A DNA stretch of 64,000 nt, taken from Metallyticus violacea. Its lineage: Eukaryota; Arthropoda; Insecta; Mantodea; Metallyticidae. The translations under genes were made by a program, and so were the position numbers. This document shows, piece by piece, positions 47,073-58,502 of the stretch (positions within the stretch are counted from its first letter, which is position 1; every line of letters starts with the position of its first letter). Below the pieces are notes generated by a model. It ran no database searches, was not told the origin of the DNA, and saw nothing but the letters and a program-made list of their open reading frames with translations. Location: positions 182,192,541 through 182,256,540 of the forward strand of contig CM060846.1 of NCBI GenBank assembly GCA_030762175.1, read 5' to 3'.

Positions 47073-47840
47073 TTAGTTGATCGTAGCTTTTTTATTTCCT
47101 CGGGTTTCCACTTGGTGTTTTTTTAGAAGAACGGCAGTTTTTCTTTCCACACTTGTAGTAGGATCCTTTGGTACTATTCTGTAGGTATCTGGTGTTAATA
47201 AGGAACCCATTTTTTCTTCATACTCGGATGTGTCCATCACTACCGTGGCATTGCCCTTATCAGCTGGCAGGATGGTGATATTGTCATTCTCACGTAGGTT
47301 TTTGAGTTGCGCTCTTTCCTTCCTATTAAGATTATACTTAGGAGGCTTTGCTTTCTTTAAAATTCTGCATGCTTCTGAGCGTACCTCTTCTGCATCAGCT
47401 GTTGGCACATCACAAATAGCGTTTTCCACTTGCGTAATGATGGTTTCCGTAGGAATCTTCTTGGGCACTAAGGCAAAGTTGTTTCCTTTAACTAGAAGTG
47501 AAACTGAATCTGGAGATAGCTGGTGGCTAGATAAATTCACAATTACCTTGTTGGGGTCCAAGTTTTGACTAGTTTCTTTTTGATGTAGCTGGTCGAATTT
47601 TTTCTTCTGGCGTTCTGTTGCTATGAAGCCATGATGTTCAGCACAGTTGAATGTAATAGAATCTATCTTGTTCCACATGTGTATTGATATTGACGATGCT
47701 AAGTGTATATGTAGCTTTAGAAGTTCCATGGAGACAGAGGCAAGTTGAGATCTCGTCGAATGTATCTGTTCTCGAGTAAGTGCTCGTCCGGCTCTATTAT
47801 AAATCCTATTTGCAACAGTGCTCTTTATGTTGTTACGCAT
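47073..47840 (-). pseudogene. Penelope polyprotein, N-terminal region
   Basis: This is an open stretch of 255 codons upstream of the reverse transcriptase in the same element. It includes LSPDSVSLLVKGNNFALVPK, ENAICDVP and LRENDNITILPADKGNATVV (about residues 195-215); the ADKG block is conserved ahead of the RT core in Penelope elements. The true frame leaves this one near 47120 at an A7 run (T7 on plus), where the adjoining frame continues PPRLYGLPKVHKPGVPLR (47010-47065), RT motif 1. Confidence 0.85.
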
Positions 47841-47927
47841 CTGTAGGTATTTAGGTATACAATTGTAGTCCCTGCATCGGCTTAAAAAGGCTAAACTTTA
47901 AAGTAACATAAAAAGTAAACTTGAAAG

Positions 47928-48004
47928 TAGTTGGTGAAAGCTATGGTAGTAATTTAAACCATGGACCACGGCAAAACAGCCCGGGAGAATTTAATTGTTT
48001 TAAT
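47928..48004 (+). repeat. Inverted terminal repeat of the Penelope element (5' side)
   Basis: Partner of 45469-45545. This copy starts at TAGTTGGTGAAAGC and so lacks the CTGAAGATGCC half present next to the other copy. Confidence 0.9.
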
Positions 48005-48640
48005 GACAACACCGGCCGTGAAAGCCTAAGAAGTATTACCCTTACTATGTTGTTTGTTGGCCGTTCCAACATCGTTAGGGGGAGGCTTCCTCTTGTTCTG
48101 CTCCAGGCCTTGTTGCCTGGGTTCGTCCTCTCCTCCTTCAGCTCCCTCCATCATTGCATTCCCTGATTTGACTCACCACGTTCCTGCTGGGTTCTACTTC
48201 CGCCGACTGCTCCATTTTCTGCAGCTCGTGCCGGCTTCAAACTCTCCCATCGATGATTAATTTATCTAAAAGAAGCACTGCACGACACCCTTGTCTTCTT
48301 GCCTCCAACAAGTGCAGTTTCAAGAAGTTGCGTTCTTTCCTCATTCGTCGGCTTAAAACTTCTGCTATGCTGATTCCCGTGCCACGGAGAAATCTGGTAT
48401 CTCCAAGTACACTTACCTTCAGTTGGTAGTGTGCTAATTTGCATACTTTACTTAACTCAATTTGCACACTATTGGCCTCTTTCCTCCCCCCATATTCGGA
48501 GAGCTCTTTTAATGTCAAAATTCCTCAGTTCGATGCCTATTTGGGCAACCACTGAACGCATAACTTATTCCCAGCTCTCGCTCTCCTCCTCTTGTATACC
48601 ATATAACACAATATTATTGCGCCGCGATTGATTTTCGAAA

Positions 48641-49704
48641 TAATCTAGGTCAAAATTTTATGAAGAAGTTCTTGATCCTGATATATGACTTCTTACTTTG
48701 GGAGGTGCTGTCCTACTAAACTCTAAAACTTAATAAATAATTGCATTTTTCCATGATATTATATTTTACAATAGACTGTGACCATTGCCGCTCTTCTAAA
48801 ACTTAAAGGTTACGTATGTTTAACGTTTAAAGTTCTACGTTGGCTTATTTTTTTATTATTACAATTAATTTAACAAATTATGACAAAGATCCTTTCTCAG
48901 TTCAGTTTTATAAACTTCCCTTTATGTGAATCCAGGTAAATAGTGTGTTATAACATTTTTGTGTATTGCAAAATTTGAAGTGAAGTAACTACACAATTTT
49001 AGCAAAGAAGTCAAGCATTGAAATTAGACATTAATTCTGAAAAGTTAATGCACTGATAAAACGAATATGGTACAAGAGTGAGTTAAGGAATCTGTGTAGA
49101 ATTATTTTAGTTTTTCACTCAACGACGGCAAGGAAAGGCAAACTATTACACAAACTCGTTAAAAATAGTTTAATGTATTATATTTCTTAATTTATTTACT
49201 GTAAGATGCAATGTTTCAAATTGTCGTAAACGCAATATGCGCTCAATGAAGCCTTAACCTCAATAATGCAAATCTGCTTTCCCAATTGCTCAAAGTAAAA
49301 ACAGTAAATCAAGAAATCCTATTTTAAAAAAATTATAACTCTTTGTTGTTTTGTTTCAATGGACAGATGAAATTTGTGTTTAGTAAAACGACAGTAGGAC
49401 ACCCAATTTCTGGGAATTTGAATAAGAAGGTTTTTTCTTTCAAAATAGGCAATAGTAAAAAAATCAACTACATTGTTTGTTAGGAGAGGTACCCTTTTCT
49501 GTTGAGGTTAGTACAAAAGAAAAATTACAAAGTCGTTCTTAGGCGGTAACCCCCTCTAATGGATACCTAACGCAGAACTGGTAGTTCTGCTTGTTCCGAA
49601 AATAAACAATGAAGTTAAAATATTCCAGCCAAGAGTGAATCCGGGCTCTATTAGTGAAAAGTAGGCACAAATACTGAGCCATCGAAAGTGGATATTTTAA
49701 CTTA
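48641..49704. other. No gene recognised
   Basis: AT-rich, no supported motif or repeat. Confidence 0.5.
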
Positions 49705-52260
49705 TCCAGATTATTTATTTATTTGTTTATTTATGTAACCTGGCAAGAGTTAAGGCCATTGGACCTTTTTTTCCATCTACCAGGCAAAGAGCCAGCAAAA
49801 AATACGGAAAACAATATACATAGCTATACATAGTTATGTACAAATATAGTTTATATTTATACATAAAACCAAATTATAGTGAAATGTAAATATTATTGTT
49901 TGAAAACATTACATGTTAGAAAGTTTGTGTTACAATTCCATTTGTCTCCAATAATTTTTTCCAGTGCAAGGGGGGAAACTGATAAGAAAGGGGAGGGGAA
50001 GGAAAAAAATGAGAGAAGATGATTTTTGGGGGGGGGGTTCGTTTTATTTAAGGACGTTCTGTAACATCTCAGGTTATCAGCGTCCCATTCAATTCCGGGC
50101 GTGAAACGGCCTACAAATTTTGCTCAGAGGTCTCTTCTTTCAGGCTTGAGGTTCTTTTCGTGACGTAAATGTACGACACGGGACCCACGGCTTTACTTCC
50201 CTTCCGAAGGAAGCCATACTACTTAGGATTTTTACGCCGGAAAAAATCCATCGGTCCTGGCCGGGATTGAACCCGCGATGTTGGGTTTAGAAGGCAAGTA
50301 TGGTTACCCCTACACCACCAGGACCGACTGAAGAAGAGGAGGGAGAGAGAAACTCCGTGAAGAATAAGGAAAGCAGGAAGAAGAATAAGAGAAAGCAATA
50401 GACTAACTATTGTGATTCATAGAGTTGAGATGGCAATTTAATCTGGATTGAAACAGTTTTATTGTCCTACAATCTCTGACCTCAAGAGGGAGAGAGTTTC
50501 AGATTCTGGGAGCATACACGCTGAATGAGGTTGAGTAGAAATGTGTTCGGTGACGAGAGACAGATAATAAAGTCGTGTTCGGAGTCGGAGATACAGACAG
50601 GTATACAAGGCAAGATGCGATGGGTTGGAGGTACGGAGAATTTTGAACAGAAGCATGAGAAAATGGAGATTCCTACATTCTTTTAGAGATAGCCAAGACA
50701 TTTGGTTGCGAAGGGGTGTTATATGATCAAATTTTCGAGAGTTGAAGTTGAAATGGATAGCATTATGAAAGCGTTGTAATCTGTTGATAGCTCAATATTC
50801 AGATTAGAGTACATAACATCACAATAATCAAAGCGGAGCATAACAATTACTTGAATGAAACTCTTTCTAAAACTGAAAGATAGATATTTTGCTACACGTT
50901 TTAATGTGTGAGTCAAAGAAAATATGTTGCATGTATGGTATGGATTACCTGGCTGTGCCATTCTAGATCGAGGTCCGTATAAACATCTAAGCTTTTTGCC
51001 ATTCTGGTACACTTAATCACATTGTCGTTTACCTTATTGGGCGGCGCATTGTATACATATATATTTTCTCTTGTGCAGGTTTATGTCCCATGAACATAAC
51101 CTGTGATTTAAGTGGACTCAGTTTTAGTTAAAAATTTGGTGCCCAAAGGGAGATGGAGGTGGATCTTCATTTGCAGCAGTTACGATCTCATGAAAAGAAC
51201 GAGGGGCGGTAGGAAAGTAGAGTTCTAAGTCGTCAACATCTAGGTGGTAATTGTAGTGTTTTATCTCTTTAGCGATGTTATTGACATATAGCATAAAAAT
51301 TTGCAGGCCAACTACTGAACCCTAGGGTACCCCTACCTTAATGAGACCCCAGGGGGAAAAGCAACTATCAGGTAATACACATTGTTGACGCTCACTAAGG
51401 TAGGATTCAAACCAGGTATTAACACAATTCGATTTTTTAAATTTATACATTAGGAGTTCGTGGTTGATATTTCCAAAAGCTTTACTGAAGTGTAGTAATA
51501 TAGGCAGAGTTAGTTTTTATTCGTCGCAGGCTTCACGGATATCGTCTGTCACTTTCAGTGGTGCCGTGGCGGTGTTATGACTTGCTCTGATACCACATTG
51601 ATGACTGTCAAAAATGCAACACACTTTAAGATAGGCTGTCAGCTCTTTGTGTACAATGCGTTCCAGTACTGTAGATAATGCAGGTAGGTTGATGATAGAC
51701 CTGAAATCTTGAGATGCGGGTTGCTTTATTTTTCGGCATAGGCCAGATAAAGGCTAGTTTCCACATTGCGGGGTAAGTACTAGTGATAAATGAACCGTTA
51801 AATAGGTGAGTTAATGATGGTAGTATTATGTATATAGTTTTCTGCAGTATCATCATGATAATATGAATTGCGTCTGCTCCTATCCTTTTAGTTGAGATTC
51901 TCTTTATGGTCTTGCGCACATCATCAGCTGAAATAAACGTGAAGTGGAATTTCTCTCTTACAGATAAAGCGACATTTGTTAGCTCTTCAATTACCTCTTC
52001 TCTTACCGTGGTTTTAGGGTCATTGGCTGCGTCATTACAAAAGCGTCATAAAGAGCGTCAAGTGTGAATGGTATGCTGCCTAACTGAATGTTGCTGCGTT
52101 ATGTCCTGTTTTTCCTAGGTCCTTCCACAGATATGTTGAGTTTGCGTCGGGGGAGATGAGGGACTGGAAGTGCCTAAGTTTCGCTTTTCGTATAGTATGG
52201 TTCGTTTTGTTCCTTAAATACTTATAATATTCAAAGTTAGTGTCTGTTTAATAGAGTAAG
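49705..52260 (-). pseudogene. Jockey/CR1-group LINE remnant, 5' truncated
   Basis: On the minus strand: YKYLRNKTNHTIRKAKLRHF near 52200 (linker before the RT), GADAIHIIMMILQ and LTHLFNGSF...YPAMWKLAFIWPMPK (51700-51890, RT start), GSVVGLQIFMLYVNNIAKEI with LDVDDLELY in place of YADD (51215-51320), FDYCDVMYSNLN (50800-50850), and a 3' end with TTAACTCTTGCCAGGTTACATAAATAAACAAATAAATAAATA (shown here only by its end pattern; 49705-49770), a tetranucleotide tail typical of such LINEs. Stops and frameshifts throughout; catalytic YADD is altered. A SINE sits in its 3' UTR. Confidence 0.75.
50036..50327 (-). repeat. SINE, GGTCCTG-head tRNA-derived family (best-preserved head)
   Basis: Minus strand begins GGTCCTGGTGGTGTAGGGGT and has a B-box GGGTTCAATCCCGGCC immediately followed by CAGGACC, so the 7-bp acceptor stem GGTCCTG/CAGGACC is perfect. 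The body follows with GGCTTCCTTCGGAAGGGAAG and ends near AAATAAAACGAAC. No clear target duplication. It lies in the 3' UTR of a LINE remnant. Confidence 0.9.
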
Positions 52261-52364
52261 AAAAACTTTATTGACTATCAACAACCGTTTACCAGGCAAT
52301 GTTAATATCAAAAGGCAAATAGCCTTACTGCAGTATCTTAACAGCAGCAACATTGAACATGGTG

Positions 52365-52850
52365 ACTGAGAAGGTAAGGTTTGAGACTCGCATTCGCGAG
52401 GTTCAAAGTTCAAATCCCTTTGGAACGGTCATTCTGATCTTGCGATTTTTCGTTGTTTCCCCTGGTCGACTGCTGAGATGCTTTTCCTTTCCACGAATTT
52501 GAGCGCTCTCATTTAATATCTTTTCCTTTCGTTGGTTCTGATACAGGGGTTAAAAGTGCCAGATGGATTGGTGCTGTGTGACCATGGCTTGGCTTTCAAA
52601 AGATTTCTGCCCCGGCATCTGGCATGGAAGCGGTCCTTCTGAGGGGCCCCAACATCTTATAGGGGCTCTGCCGGCATCTGGAAACAATGTAACGGACCCT
52701 CGTCAAAGTAGCTGCCTCATCCTGAATACTGCCGCCCAGTGTTCCACCTCATCCCTTCCTCACGGAGGTGCCCCCACGAGGTGCAGGTCAGACCTTGAGC
52801 AAAGCTGTAATATTCTTCTCGGTCCCTATTAACCTTATTCAATCCAATCC
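52365..52850 (+). repeat. SINE-like element with TCCAA-repeat tail
   Basis: GTTCAAAGTTCAAATCCC (B-box-like) lies near 52405, followed by a GC-richer body (52550-52830) and a tail CAATCCAATCCAACC (52840-52853). The open frame at 52563-52832 has no domain and lies wholly inside this body. A tRNA origin is uncertain. Confidence 0.5.
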
Positions 52851-52864
52851 AACCACAGCAGCAT

Positions 52865-53330
52865 TTTGTGCATAAGCGATACGTTATGCCTTAAACTTTA
52901 GACCTCCTTTCAACTTCTGAATATCTGGTATTTTTCGATTTTTGATTAGTGACTGTCTCAAAACTTGCTTCTTCTTTCCGTAAGCCTTGTTATTTATTGC
53001 ATTCTCGAGGCGCATGGTGTCATTTGTTCATTCATACCAGGTTAAATATCAGAACCTCATAATAGGCTAAGTTGAAACGCCGTATCTTCCATATTGACTT
53101 TTTATGAAAAAAATATTTCATGAATTATTAGTTTTATCCCAATATCTAACATAGAGCCCTGATGTCCTGTGGACTGGGCAGAAAGTCTTATTTCTACTTG
53201 GTTTAGAAAAATTTATTTATTATACAAAAAATAAAGTATGTTGAAAACTTCATTTATAACCTAATTATGAGCATAAGCAAACTAAGAGCGGGAGCAAAAA
53301 AATTGGAAACACTGCAAGAAATTTTTATGA
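52865..53330. other. No gene recognised
   Basis: AT-rich, no supported motif. Confidence 0.5.
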
Positions 53331-53339
53331 CTTGAGTGT

Positions 53340-54385
53340 TCTAGCATACTTCCAGTGTTCCAGTTATGAAGCACCTGATAGCGAAAGTTGCCTAAATTGG
53401 ACCAGTTTTATATTATTTTAAATTAAGTTTTTATTAAGTATATGATTGAAATTAACTTTTCTTTGAAAGATTCCTCATTGCAAATACTTCAAATATACCA
53501 TAGTACATATTAAAATACATGACTTCTTATATCTCAAAAATAGATAAACTATTACTAGGTAAACGGTCCAAGTTATGAAACCGGTTGCCTAATTTGGACT
53601 CCCGGTTGCTCAAATTGGACATTATTAAAAATTGCATATAGTATTAAATACATCAAATAATAATGTATTTAAATCATTAAATATCATACCTGCAGTCTGT
53701 ACAGAAATATATCCTTTATGCTGAGATTCAGTTTGGCACACCGATTATGAATCCATAATCTACAATGCATACGCTGGATCAGGTCTTCCTTTGCCTGCGC
53801 ACAAAGATTACAGAACAATTTGAGTGGTCTTCATCCTATCTTCGTTCTCTTATTAGGAAAATAAGTTTACTATTATTGTTTTTTCTTTCTGCATTTAACT
53901 GTTTCAATTTTAGTTTGTGTGAGCTGATTGTAAGTACAACTGTACTCTAAACTCCATTCCCCTTACCCCGAGCAAAAAATACTCTGGATTCTGTGGAGGT
54001 GGTAATAATTTATTCCCAATACTTTTAAACTTCTTACAGTTACTCACTCAATCGTCGTATAAATACCTGTGTTTTTTAATTAATTAGGTCCAAATTAGGC
54101 AAGTAGACATTATTAATACTGTAGAATGTTTTATTTCTTGTTCAGTAGCTTAGGGTCTATTGCACAAAAGTTATAACTCAAACAATTAAAACACAGTAAC
54201 ATGATCCTACTTTCTCAAACGCTGTACTCACAGTGAAGCAACGAACCACAAGCACACCTCTGAGTTGCCGGCATATACAGTACCAACTGAACTCTGTAAA
54301 ATACTCCTATATATTGAAAACAAAGGTAGTCCAAATTAGGCAACGGTCCAATTTCAGTTACCTTCCCCTTCAAGGCGCTTATCAG
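53340..54385. repeat. Region with repeated GTCCAAATTAGGCAA-type motifs in both orientations
   Basis: GTTGCCTAAATTGGACC (53389), GGTTGCCTAATTTGGAC (53583), GGTTGCTCAAATTGGAC (53604), GGTCCAAATTAGGCAAG (54087) and GTCCAAATTAGGCAACGGTC (54329). Two also carry AGTTATGAA(AC/GC) nearby. The outermost copies are inverted relative to each other, 1 kb apart, suggesting the ends of an unclassified DNA element or MITE cluster. Confidence 0.45.
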
Positions 54386-55111
54386 TTATCTTATCACAAA
54401 GCTCATAAAAAGTTAATGTCAACTAAACACTCTCCAGTTCAATGGAACTTTTAAGTTGTATAGATCATAAATATTTTCTATACTGTCATGTAGAGGATTA
54501 AAGGTTTAGAGCTTCCTTAAAAGAGAAATCTACCTTATAGTGATATTGCCAAAAATTCCTATTTTTAAACTTAAAGATAGGTAGACAAAATTGAAAACAT
54601 ATAACAACAAAACTTAGTTATGAATAGCAAAGTAAAGAAAAAGGGCCTTAAAAACAGACAAATTGGGAAAAATCAATCAAATAACTCCGTAACGTAGAAT
54701 ATATTGATGTAGAATATATTATAACTATGCAGTAATTGTACTTAAACAGCCATTGATCACAGGGACAAAAAATGCAATGATTATGAAAATGCTAATGTAG
54801 ATCAAGTTTGCAATATTAGATGAATTGTCCACAAATTATTCCAACGGCTTTGGTATGAACTATTTGATATCACTGTTTGAACGATGACATCGGATTTCAG
54901 AGTAGGTCTACCGCAAATGTCACAGTTTAGACATTCTTAAAGACACAATTTTTTTTTTTTTTTGGCAAATGTACATATATTTGGAAACATTTTGATCTTT
55001 AGGTACTTGTACAAGCGCGCCTATGGGAAAGCCTATGTTAGCTAATCTATGTACAAGCGACACTTCTGTCAACTCGTGGAAAACGATTGAAATGTTCACA
55101 CCCAAAGAATC
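54386..55111. other. No gene recognised
   Basis: AT-rich with a T14-type run near 54949-54963. Confidence 0.5.
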
Positions 55112-55118
55112 GAACAGA

Positions 55119-55402
55119 ACCGCCACGGGTGGCCGAGGTCGTTAAGGCGTGGACTAGTGAACGGGAGGTCTTGGGTTCGAATCCTACCAGGATTGTCCTC
55201 CCTGACTGAGGTTTATTCCAGGTTTTCCTTAGTCCTCATAAATGGCAAATGCCGGGGAGGTACCGTAAACTTAGACCTGGAACATTTCGTTCTTTAAATA
55301 AATCCTTTCCGAATTTATCCTTTCATCTCACGTATCATCAGTGCTCATCGCCTATGGTTCTCCAGTAGTGAAAACGGGCGTTGAATACCATTAAAAAAAA
55401 AA
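55119..55402 (+). repeat. SINE, Leu/Ser-tRNA-like family
   Basis: Head GCCACGGGTGGCCGAGGTCG, B-box GGGTTCGAATCCTACC, then CCCTGACTGAGGTTTATTCC, GGCAAATGCCGGGGAGGTAC, and GGGCGTTGAATACC with an A-tail. A short GAACAGA occurs on both sides (55112-55118, 55403-55409) and may be the target duplication. Confidence 0.9.
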
Positions 55403-55409
55403 GAACAGA

Positions 55410-58055
55410 TTGAAATTTCTTTGTAAGAGAAGTTTAATAGAAAAACCAGTATTTTATTATTTACGAGCTACTATTTACGATATTTTAAAGCTTTATAGAT
55501 TGGTTTCAAATAAAAATATTGTTTATTTTTTAATAAACAGCGAAGTTGTCATTGTTTTCCACTTTTATTTTGAGTAACTTATAATTCCATATACGTAAGA
55601 GAGTGGAGCTTTAAATGCTATTCTATGTACTTTTTACCTATCTCATAGTTTCAAATAACCCATTTAATATCATATGGAGCCACTATATGAATGGATGGAT
55701 GGATGGATGGATGACATAAATAAAGGCGTATCATATAAATAGACATTTTAATGCAATGAATCTTAAGAATGTTTATACTTGGTATTGGCTAAAAATTCGA
55801 TTAGAATAAGTACATCAAACGATAAATATCTCTTCATTGGTTTAGATGGTTTTAAAACTGTTACAGGAAAGCTATTTCAATAACATAGGATCCCATATAT
55901 TACACTTACTGGTACACTCCTATTCTAACCAAAGTACATTGCAGTAAGTGTTTGCTTTCTCTCTTCATTAGTGTCTTATATATTAACTGGCCACATTGCA
56001 GCTAGGTAACCGAAAGCCTGTGATACTGAACTGACTATATTAAATGCTTTTGGTAAGGACTGTGCTCTCGCCTCACTGCATGTGTTATGCATTGCTGCAC
56101 GGCGGTGTGACGCGACTCTGGACTGCTCTATAATTACAGGGGCTCCGTTGGGGATTTATAGGCAAGTGGAAACTACGGTAGCACGAGTAATCACCCTCTT
56201 CACCCGCTTCTTTCCCTCGACAACGTTGGAGCCCCTAAACCATCCATGCCAAAGTCTGGTATACGTTTGTTTTCGGAGAAGCACACAACAAAGAGTATGG
56301 ACTGGACTAAACGTGGGGCTTATCTTTTTTTTAAAAGTTTGCCTCGTTTCACGTAGGAGAAAGCTGCTAGTCTAGCCAACTTTCCCAGATAAGTGTGCAA
56401 AACTTACCACATGAAACTCATACGAAAATAATTCGGCATGTTTTATTCAAATAGAGGAAGTCATCAGATTGAACTATGTAGCAGTGGCATTTTATTACAA
56501 ATAATTTATCATAATAATGTAAGGAGCACAAGCTAAGTTTAAACATTGTGTATAGACAAAGTTAAAGTTTGAGTTTATGTAAAAATCTAACAATTCAGAT
56601 GACAGGTAAGATATAGCGAGACGTGAAATTGGAAGCGTTTCTATGCTTGAGCGTCCCTTACAGCATTCAAAATACACCAGAGATTTTACCTTCCCCCGTC
56701 CTAATAGGTTCAGACTCTCCCAGCCACTTCCAACACATAGGTTGAGAAACAATCTTAATAATTGGTTTGGTACCTAATTTTGACAGGAACAGGTATTTAT
56801 TATAGATATTAAGCATACTAAAATCTCTTTCAGATTATTGTCTGCAAACCCCTAATTGATATATCAAGACTTATTCCAGATTTATGTATACGAAGGATAA
56901 AACAGACGTGTTTAATTACCTGGAGGGGACTATTAACGAGACCCTTGAACCCCAACTTACATAAGTAAAGTGTCCCTTTTTTTGCCCCTATTAAAATAGC
57001 ATTTATGGCATTATTTATAAAGATCCACGCGACAGTTAACAGAATGCACAAAGACATAATCCATTCCTTGGTCTCTAATAGTCATATGTTACAACCTTCA
57101 AAGCACCCAAGTGACAGTTTCCGTGTCGTATCCCATAAAATATTCCTCTATATCATTTAATACAGAAAAAAAATGCTTAACACTTTTTGTTACATTTTTC
57201 CATATTACAACTTTGTGTTTAGTAGGCAATAAAATTCGTTAAACTGCATCGTAGTGCATAATAAGTATTCATCATACTGATGGCCATTCCTCTTCTTAAA
57301 TTACAGACAAGCGCTTACGGAAAATAATAGAACTAAAATGGTCAGAAAACAGAAAGGTTTAGTCATCTTAAACGCTCCCTTCAACATATTTTGCTGAAAT
57401 TTAGTATCTTTGACGTTTACAAATGAGTTTCTTCTGGGCATCTATAAAGCTATTTATATTTGAATAAAATACTCTCGATTGCTGACTGAATAAATATCTC
57501 TCCTTTCCTTTTCAGAAAGTTAATTTGGAACTAGACAGAGCCATCAGACGTAGAAAAAATATTTTATTCCGTTGTGTTTTCATTCCAAATAATATTAACA
57601 TATTCGTGTAACATACTCTCAGATTAAATACAAATATCACCTCCCAACATGAAATTTACCTCCGTGACATTCACACTTGCTTTTATTGAATTTCAGAACT
57701 ACGTTTCCGAAATATTACTTATAATTTCAAATATGCCTAGATTTTCAGACGTAGGCTGTCTTATGATTTTAAATAGCATATATGAATAAACTACTTTCTG
57801 TATCAGTGAGAATGTGAGAGAGGATATGAAATATTTCTTTAAAAAGACTCAGCCGTTGCTACAGGACTGTTTTCTACAGCCACTTTAATACACAAAGTTT
57901 TACGTACCATCTGCTGGAAATATATATGTTTTATAAACCAAAGTAACTATCTTTTTATTCAAAAAGTCAACAACCAAGTAGAGTGTGGATATTGTTTTAG
58001 TTTCTATTGATTGCACTAACATGCATACATACTTAACCACAATTACCCATGTGCC
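55410..58055. other. No gene recognised; (GGAT)n microsatellite
   Basis: AT-rich. A GATG/GGAT tetranucleotide repeat lies at about 55686-55713. Open frames at 56082-56375 (plus) and 56495-56752 (minus) have no recognisable domain. Confidence 0.5.
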
Positions 58056-58059
58056 AAAA

Positions 58060-58502
58060 ATCTTCCACGCTAGGATGGTCCCCCTCAGGGGCCCAATTTT
58101 TTGGGTACGGGGCGTAGCGACCCCGAGGCACCCGAGCTGCTCCCACAGGTCCGCGCTCAGCGTGTTTGACTCCTTTTTATTTTGCCTCCATTTTACTTTT
58201 ATCTTTTATACCTCCCTGCTTTTAGTCTGATGGATGCCCCCGTGTTTGACACGGATAAAATGTGACTGGGTAATGGCGTGACCCCCAGCACTGGGCCATC
58301 ATGTAGGGCAAGAGCGTATCCCCTGGTAAAGGCCAGGCCCGGGGAGGGGCCATTACATGCGCTGTAAACTTCCTGCAGGTGATTGGGTCCCTTTGTCTAT
58401 ACCCAGGAAGGTGTGACCCTTAGGTTACTTTGTCCAGGCCAGGGCAACTAACCTAAGCCGGGGTGGCGCCCAGGATGCAGCCTGCCATCGGAGACAGGTG
58501 TA
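58060..58502 (+). promoter_or_regulatory. 5' UTR of the I-group LINE
   Basis: GC-rich compared with the AT-rich upstream DNA. It contains GGGGCGTAGCGACCCCGAGG, CAGGCCCGGGGAGGGGCC and GCCGGGGTGGCGCCC. LINEs of this type usually carry an internal promoter here; promoter activity is inferred from position only. The exact 5' end could lie within about 30 bases of 58060. Confidence 0.6.

Larger units (their letters stand above)
45469..48038 (-). mobile_element. Penelope-like element with 77-bp inverted termini and 13-bp target duplication
   Basis: CCCTTACTATGTT flanks the element at 45456-45468 and 48039-48051. Just inside are 77-bp inverted repeats (45469-45545 and 47928-48004) with one mismatch; 34 further bases lie between the right repeat and the duplication. 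The minus-strand coding region runs N-terminal region, reverse transcriptase, GIY-YIG nuclease, which is the Penelope order. The element landed in the endonuclease-to-ORF1 part of a minus-strand LINE, and both are read in the same direction. Confidence 0.9.
41990..48640 (-). pseudogene. CR1-like LINE remnant, split by a SINE and a Penelope element
   Basis: Read on the minus strand. 48237-48518 encodes a basic, helical ORF1-like stretch (KLAHYQLKVSVLGDTRFLRG, RRMRKERNFLKLHLLEARRQ). Endonuclease pieces follow: VCLSETWFG near 45250, GDFNAR near 44620 and VNGGSVTDYIIYTSDLIPHI with DSCHFPL (44296-44450). The reverse transcriptase follows: EERSEQGCMLSPFLFNLFVD (43290-43350) and ANDLILISTTIDGLQSQLD in place of ADDL near 43190. 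The 3' part decays to about 41990. Insertions at 44893-45170 and 45469-48038 interrupt it. Clade assignment is by motif memory; the element is dead. Confidence 0.65.

Noticed and set aside
47230..47568. 112-codon plus-strand frame
   Set aside because: It lies antisense to the Penelope N-terminal region.
52563..52832. 89-codon plus-strand frame
   Set aside because: It is wholly within a SINE-like element and lacks a domain.
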